DNA of 64,000 bases, taken from the NCBI GenBank assembly GCA_963682175.1, contig OY821788.1, positions 12,666,001-12,730,000 on the forward strand, in the 5' to 3' direction. A program made the translations under genes and the position numbers. Of this stretch, positions 57,948 through 64,000 are shown in pieces; position 1 is the first letter of the stretch, and each line of letters opens with the position of its first letter. The DNA is from Triglochin maritima (taxonomy: Eukaryota; Streptophyta; Magnoliopsida; Alismatales; Juncaginaceae). The notes under the pieces were generated by a model, which worked only from the letters and a program-made list of their open reading frames with translations, did no database searches and was not told the DNA's origin.

Positions 57948-59508
57948 TGTAGAGGGGTGAATAGATTATTTGCTAATTAAGCTAAACAATGCAAAATTAT
58001 AAATAGTAATGAGAATATTACAAACCACAAGTTGACTCCGGAGATTTTATAGAGGTTTGATCACACCACTGTGATCTAGTCATCTCCTCAAGTTCCAATT
58101 GCTTCTCTGATCCCTACTCAAGAATTCACTAATGTCTTCAATCTGGGTCGAAGATAAACCATCTTACAATTGGAGCCTTACAAACACCCTCGCCTTGCTC
58201 GAATCTCCTCTCACAACCCGAGAGGGAGCTTCCTCGAAGCTTTACAACGTAATGGAAGGTGATGAAAGTTGTTGAACTCTAACGTGAATGCACTCAAAGT
58301 ATTGGAATTGAACTTGGAGTTAATTGATTGAAGTTTGAGAGTTGGTGGAGCTTTGAATACTTGGAATTTGAGAGAATAAGAATATGAAATATTTTTTGCA
58401 AGTAAAGTGTGGATTGTGTCTCTTAAATGAAGCTTTTATAGTCTTCAAAAAAAATAGAGTTGTTATGGTGGGTTGGTGAAATTCGGACCAATGAGAAGCA
58501 AGATAGTAGTTAATCTCGGGCAGATTTCGGAGCTAGTTTGGTCGACTGTAGGCGGAACTGTTGTCTGAACCAATATGGCTGACTTGGTTAGAATGAAGCA
58601 TTCAGTTGACCGAATATTATTCGGATAACCGTTCACCAACTTCTAGTAACTTTTTTCTAATTTTGACCAATCAAATTTGGTTCACCATGCCAAGATGGAC
58701 AGTAAGGAATGGTCGACCTCTGTTTAATCGGGTTTGGTCAACCGCAGGCTATTCGGAACACTGAAGTATGCACGAGTTTTCTGTCGATAGTTATGGATGG
58801 CTCAAAAGTTGGTTGAAGGACAATGGTCAAATGCCAAGAATTATTGCGCGCTTGAAGAACAACAAAAGACTCGGTTGACTGAGTAAGGATTGGTAGACCG
58901 TTTAGGGATATTTCAAAATTGTGTCATTAGACAACAAAAGATAAGTCCGTTGAAAATTCTCAACGGATTTATTGCCACGTGGGCCAACAAGATCTGGTCG
59001 TTAGGCTTAAAAACATTGGATAACTTCAGATGACCGATCTAGATTCGGTAGACCGAATCAAGAATTCCAGGGAAGGTCTGAATGCTACTGTGTAGATGGG
59101 AATGATTCACCGATCGACGTTCGGTAGACCAAATCAAGAGTTTTAGGACCAAATGCTAATGAGTAGATGGGAACGGTTCACCGAAGGGTAATCAATCATC
59201 CATTTGAAACAATATCGGTAGACCGAGAAAAAAATGGTTGACCAACTACTTTTGTGCATCGAGTGTACATTTGATACTATAAATCAAATAAATAGAAAAT
59301 CACATGTGAAGTCCTTGAGCTTTTATCACAAGTCTTGTATCTTGATCTTGAAGTTGATTAGTTCTTTGTTTGAGCACCTACAATGTCAAAGAAATACAAT
59401 ATATATGCAATTTGACAATATGACGTGTGTAATGTGTTAATTTGAGTTGTGCATAATATTAATTTCAAAATCATCAAAATCAAGAGTAATGAGGCCAAAA
59501 AACCAACA
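57948..59508 (-). repeat. Solo LTR related to the gag-only element
   Basis: The plus strand begins TGTAGAGGGGTGAATAG and ends GAGGCCAAAAAACCAACA. It shares the GATTTTATAGAGGTTTG block and the order of the family. Flanking 5-mers ACTAA and ACTTG agree at three positions only. GGTCGACC-type motifs are scattered and more degenerate (58530-59240). Confidence 0.8.
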
Positions 59509-59582
59509 ACTTGTACACATACATGTATCACACATCTACACTTTGCATGCATTCTCCACCTCCGACGAGACTAGTCATATTA

Positions 59583-60303
59583 CACTACTAGTAAATGATA
59601 TACAGACGGATATGTTTCCGTTAGTGTAGGTCACTGTGCACCGATGGATATCTCGTACCGTCGGTGCCAACGTCCACCGATGGATACATAAACACCGACA
59701 TACAAAGTCCGTCGTTAAATACTTTTGTAGTATTCGTCGGACAATAAATCTACACTGACAGATACATGCCGTTTGTGTATATTTTCGATAAAACAATTGG
59801 TCGGAAAATGAAATTTGTCACGCAAAAAACAACACTAATAGTGAAGTTTCACTTCACCGACAGATATTTTCTATCAGAGCTTTGTTTTTCAAAATTGTAC
59901 ATTGACGGATACGTTATGTCGGAGTAGATTTTGAAAACAACTGTTACAAACAACTATCGTTGGTGTAGGGTTGTATCAGTAGCCTCGCATCGGGCCCTCT
60001 TCATTTCTCACAACACAAACAAACAAAGCCCTAACCGACGCCACCCCAACCTCTCCTCCTCCTCTGCTTGTCGCTGAGTTGTTCCGATTCTCACTGGTTC
60101 TCATCGACGCCGCTGCCATCGGTCGCCCCGCTCGTCCCCTCCTCTTTTTGTAACATTCCTTCCTTCGGCCCACCCCTCCTCCCTAGCCCCGACTGCCTCC
60201 TCCCTGCACCCTCCCACCCCTACCCCCTCCTCCCTGCACCCTCCCACCCCTTCCACCTCATCCCCACCCCGCCAGGCCCCTCCCACCACAACTGCCTCAT
60301 CCA
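59583..60303 (+). mobile_element. CACTA transposon terminus with subterminal repeats
   Basis: Begins CACTACTAGTAAATG after TTA, the CACTA terminal signature. Between 59600 and 59940 there are about eight degenerate copies of a CCGACGGATA-type word in both orientations (for example ACCGATGGATAT, ACCGACAGATAT, TTGACGGATAC), typical of CACTA subterminal transposase-binding arrays. A pyrimidine-rich stretch follows until the inserted LTR. The element continues at 61775-62451 and 63818-64000. Its other end and transposase, if any, are off the window. Confidence 0.75.
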
Positions 60304-61774
60304 TGTTGGCCTTTTGGCCTTAATATATGTTTTGATGATTTAATCAACATAATCTTAATTATAATCAATGTAATGTATCAAACATATTGCATAACATATA
60401 TATTTCTTTGTCCTAACATCTACAGGTGATCAAGACTCAAGGAAGAAAGGAATTCAAGTCAAGACATGTAATCAAGCTATTGAAGACATGTAACTTTACT
60501 TATAATTGAGTCTTAGAAATCTTTGTGTACTTGAGCACACTAGAGTTATAAACAACTCACACACACTAGGTTTCTTATAGAAGTCACAAACAAAATCTCA
60601 TAATATTTGGACTTCAATAGGTCATCCAAACTTAGACCGGAAAACACTAAAACCTAAACCTGAACTGTCTGAGCAAAATCCATCGACCGAATGAGTTCTT
60701 TGTTCGACCGATTGTATCAGTTAATCTGTTAGCCAATAATGTTAAATCGGTTGACCGTTTTGAGCATTTTGTTCGACCGTCTACACGTGTCATTTGACCG
60801 TTAGACTTGTCGTATTATACCAATGGTCGTATTCACATTTTTATCCATACCCCTAAAATACAAGTAACCACCGGTCGATCGTGGACCTAATTTTGGTCGA
60901 CCGAACATGAACGTTTTGACAAACCCATAGAGCCTATTAATTTCCGGTCGACCGACCCAACCTTTTTGTTCGACCAAACATAAAACCCCAAAGTGCTTGT
61001 TAGTTTTCGGTCAACTGTTCCACTCTTTAGTTTGACCGTTATCTTAAGTTATAGCCTATTCGGTTCGACCGTTCTTGATTTGGTTCGAACGTTTCCACAA
61101 CTTTATGGAAACGATCGATTAGTGCATCCGTTTTGGTTGACCTATTATGTCCAGAACTGTGACTTGAACTTTTCTATTTTGTGTTTCTTACACATTCTTT
61201 CACCACACTCATCCCAACGGCTGTAACACCTTAGGAGCGTATAAATAGAGGATTGTACACTTTGTTTAGACATCTCTCCCACACACAATTGTCCCATACA
61301 TTAGAGAGAAGTCTCCCAATCCCAAAAGCTCCAAATCACACACTCTAAGCCTTAAACTTCCACACCTTTGATCATATCCAAATCCTACTCAAAGTGTGCT
61401 CAAGTTAGAGAATGTGTTCCACTCAACTTTGTTGTTCGAAGAAGCAAGGACTTCGGTGAAAGCCCGAAGTGTTCCCTTTCGGGATGTGAGAGGAAGAAAA
61501 TGGAGCTCGGCGAGGATTGTCCGTGCCGTGGTGCAAAGACTTAATCTCGGCCCAGAATGAGATTGATAGTGAAGACGTAGGCGGAGCTCGCTGAGTCGAG
61601 CGAAGCTTGCAAGAGAGGAAGTAGGCGGGAGGCCAAACCTCTATAAAAATCACCTTGACTACTTGTGCGGTTTGCTTTCTTGTCTCTTCCTTTTTTATTC
61701 CACTGCATAACTTGTTTAGGAAGAGAATTAAGCAAAAAATTGATTAGATAATTAGGGCCATACACGATCCTACA
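60304..61774 (+). repeat. Solo LTR related to the gag-only element, inserted in the CACTA element
   Basis: Begins TGTTGGCCTTTTGGCC and ends CACGATCCTACA, the exact inverse of the 9143 LTR termini. A TATA box (GCGTATAAATAGAGG) lies near 61238. A degenerate GGTCGACCG cluster lies at 60675-61140. Flanking 5-mers ATCCA (60299-60303) and ATCCC (61775-61779) agree at four positions. No internal region, so it is a solo LTR left by LTR-LTR recombination. Confidence 0.88.
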
Positions 61775-62451
61775 ATCCCCACCCCGATGACCTCCTCCAA
61801 CGTCCCCACCACCAAACGGACACTACGTACCCCCACCGACTTCCACCACCACTGCCAAACGTCCACTACCCCCACCACCAGCACACCCCAGCCTCCACCA
61901 CGAACCGCACCAGCGTCCACCACCTCCAACCCCACCCACAACCCCCACAATAATTTTTCAATTTTTTATCAAGTGAGTTTTGTGTTTTTAATCAATTAAG
62001 TAGAATTTAATTGTTAATTGTAGGATTGAAGTAGTGATTTTGTATGATAATTAATTTCTATTTAATGAAATTGTATTACTAAAGTTGTGAAAGTTACATT
62101 TTGAATGATTATTTTGATTAATTAGATCGATTTTGTGAATTTATTGTAGTTTGTATGATTAACTTGACTTTGTATATTTAGTTATATTGATTATATTAAT
62201 TAAGTGAATTAGCTGAAATAGTCTTTATTTAAAAACTATTGGATTTGTTTGTGTGTTTGTGTTGTCGGTGACGATGAATGTGAATTGTATTTAGGATTGG
62301 ATTTACAATTTGGTTTTAGGATTGGATTTAGGATTGTATTTAGGATTTAGTTTTAGGAATGGATTGGATCTAAGATTTGATTGCATTTCGGATTGGATTG
62401 TATGATTAATTAGATTAATTAGGATTGTATTGTACTAATTATATTAGTATG
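61775..62451 (+). other. Interior of the CACTA element between two solo LTRs
   Basis: Cytosine-rich ACC/CCA sequence first, then AT-rich sequence with repeated TTTAGGATTGGAT words (62285-62410). No transposase can be read. Confidence 0.45.
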
Positions 62452-63817
62452 TGTAGGATCTAATGGGACCTAGGATTAGTCTAAATGGGGGTGGGGGTGA
62501 ATAGACTAATTAAGTTCTTTAAAAGTTTAAGCAATTTAAAGCACGAAACAATATAATGTAAAGGACAAAGAGAGGCAAAGCACAACATGGATGTATAGAG
62601 GTTTGAATCCAACCAACGGATCCTAGTCATCTCTTACGAATTTCTCTTCCTCGGGCAACTTTGCGTACTCCACTATATCGATCTCCGTTCTGGGCCGAGA
62701 TGAAGCATCTACACTTCAAGTTTGCGAACACCATCGTCAAGCTTGGACCACCTTCTTGATTTGAGCAAGACACATAAAACAAGTAAGTTCAGAACTTAAA
62801 TCAGGACACCAAAGGTCGACTAGATCGGGCTAAGCGGTCAATCGGTTCCTTGTAAATAAGAAAACAGTCGAGTTTAAGTGCATAACGGTCGATCCACCAA
62901 GGCATAAATTTAAGTGAACGGTCGAACCAGATACAAGATTGGTCGACCGTTGAGTGGATTTTGGCCAGAATAATAATAAACAATAGATGTAAATTGTCGA
63001 ACCAAATAAGAATCCAGTTCGACCAAAAAGAACAAGAAGTTTAGGAATTTGATTTGTTCCAGATCCAGTCGACCGCCGTTATGGCACTGTTCGACCGGTG
63101 TCAAAAAATACGAATTGGGTTGGCTGAAGTATGTGTATATGACCATTGTATGATACGACAAGTATAACCGTCATATTTAAACGAAATACGAAGTGTCAAA
63201 AGGTCGAACAAAAGTCAGGTTTTGGTTGACCGGTTATGGGACACGTGTCAAGATACAACTGATGAAGAAGATTGAAACGGTCGAACTTGGTATCTCGGTT
63301 GACATATGAAAAAGGTCGAACGGGGATGAAGAAAGAATAAACCGTTTGGGACTGAATATGAGCTTGCTAGAATCGGTCGAACCAGATGAGAACTATTCTA
63401 CCGTTCTTGAAAGAAACAAGAGTTTGTTAAATCCGATCGAACCAGATGGTCTACCGGTTGAAGCAGAATTCTTGTTCTAAGTGAAATTTCTAAGTGTGAT
63501 CGGGGACGGCTAACAAAATTCGGTTTGATATGGAATTAAGTATGGGACTTCTATAGGTTTTCTATGTGTCATGCAAAACAATTTAATCAAGATTCTAAGT
63601 GCCCAAGTTACATATTGATCCTAAGAACAAGAGACAAAAATCCTATCTAATCTTCAACTTGATTTCTTGTCTTGTGAACACTTGTCTCCTGAAATGTTAG
63701 TAAAAACCAAGTATATGTATACACATGCATGTGTTGTTAAAATAGATATACATGTGTTTATTGATATGTTAATTAATCATCAAAACAGATTAACGATTAT
63801 TGGCCAAAAAGGCAACA
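62452..63817 (-). repeat. Solo LTR related to the gag-only element
   Basis: The plus strand begins TGTAGGATCTAATGG and ends GGCCAAAAAGGCAACA. Flanking 5-mers GTATG and ATATG share TATG, a likely worn target duplication. GGTCGAAC / GGTCGACCG motifs lie at 62805-63460. It is shorter and more diverged than 9143-10646. Confidence 0.85.
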
Positions 63818-64000
63818 ATATGTTTATGTTGTAGGGATTTTGTATATTTAGAACTTGATTTTGTATATTTAATTAGACTTATTAGATTAATTAATTGTAT
63901 ATTAAGTAGACTTGGATGTTACATTAGATTTGGATATGTTAGTTAGAGTGTTAGTAATTTAGGATTTGATTTAGGATTGGATTGTATGATTTAGGTTTGA
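63818..64000. other. Continuation of the CACTA interior
   Basis: AT-rich, again with TTTAGGATT(T/G)GAT words matching 62285-62450. The window ends here. Confidence 0.4.

Overview
This is nuclear DNA of a flowering plant, probably a eudicot. It holds a seven-exon CLC-c type vacuolar chloride channel gene with GT-AG introns, set among nested plant retrotransposons with tRNA-iMet and tRNA-Asp primer sites, Mutator, hAT and CACTA transposons, and a tRNA-derived SINE. I see no bacterial, organellar or CRISPR features. The only gene that looks intact is CLC-c (29172-36768, minus strand); almost everything else is mobile DNA in various states of decay.

Layout. 1-23010 is a stack of retrotransposons. 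Pieces of Ty3/gypsy elements of the Athila/Tat type (1-3904, 18665-22370) are split by a Ty1/copia element of Tork/Angela type (3910-18664, minus, target duplication CTCCC). The copia gag is itself split by a 5.35-kb gag-only element (9143-14492, target duplication TTAAG) with nearly identical 1.5-kb LTRs, a TR-GAG-like non-autonomous retrotransposon. 22371-23010 is a scrap of another copia integrase. 23165-28090 holds two converging broken genes: a plant-mobile-domain (PMD) gene on plus and a Mutator-like transposase with a C-terminal OTU cysteine-protease domain on minus. 29172-36768 is CLC-c, with a 732-bp fold-back MITE in intron 3 and a TTTTGA hexanucleotide array just upstream of its start codon.

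37291-37475 is a SINE with a perfect 15-bp target duplication. 38642-40568 is a second, MuDR-type MULE whose surviving terminal repeat matches the arms of the MITE in CLC-c. 40851-42348 is a solo LTR related to the gag-only element. 43260-50080 holds several elements embedded in (TA)n tracts, an hAT MITE with an 8-bp duplication (44066-44632), and a 5.15-kb unit (44871-50019) with inverted GAGACCAGGTCTC ends that carries fragments of three unrelated host genes (SRP68-like, VPS41-like, TMK-like receptor kinase), tandem repeats and a perfect 124-bp palindrome. 51600-59508 is again gypsy LTR material plus a further LTR of the gag-only family. 59583 to the end is the start of a CACTA transposon interrupted by two more solo LTRs of that family.

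A recurrent theme is dense clusters of the palindrome GGTCGACCG (and degenerate forms) inside LTRs of two different copia families, and of GCCAATTGGC / GGATC-CGCC palindromes in the gypsy LTRs. The strongest candidates for a little-described system are the TA-tract-embedded gene-capturing element (44871-50019) and the MULE locus pairing transposase-OTU with a convergent PMD gene.
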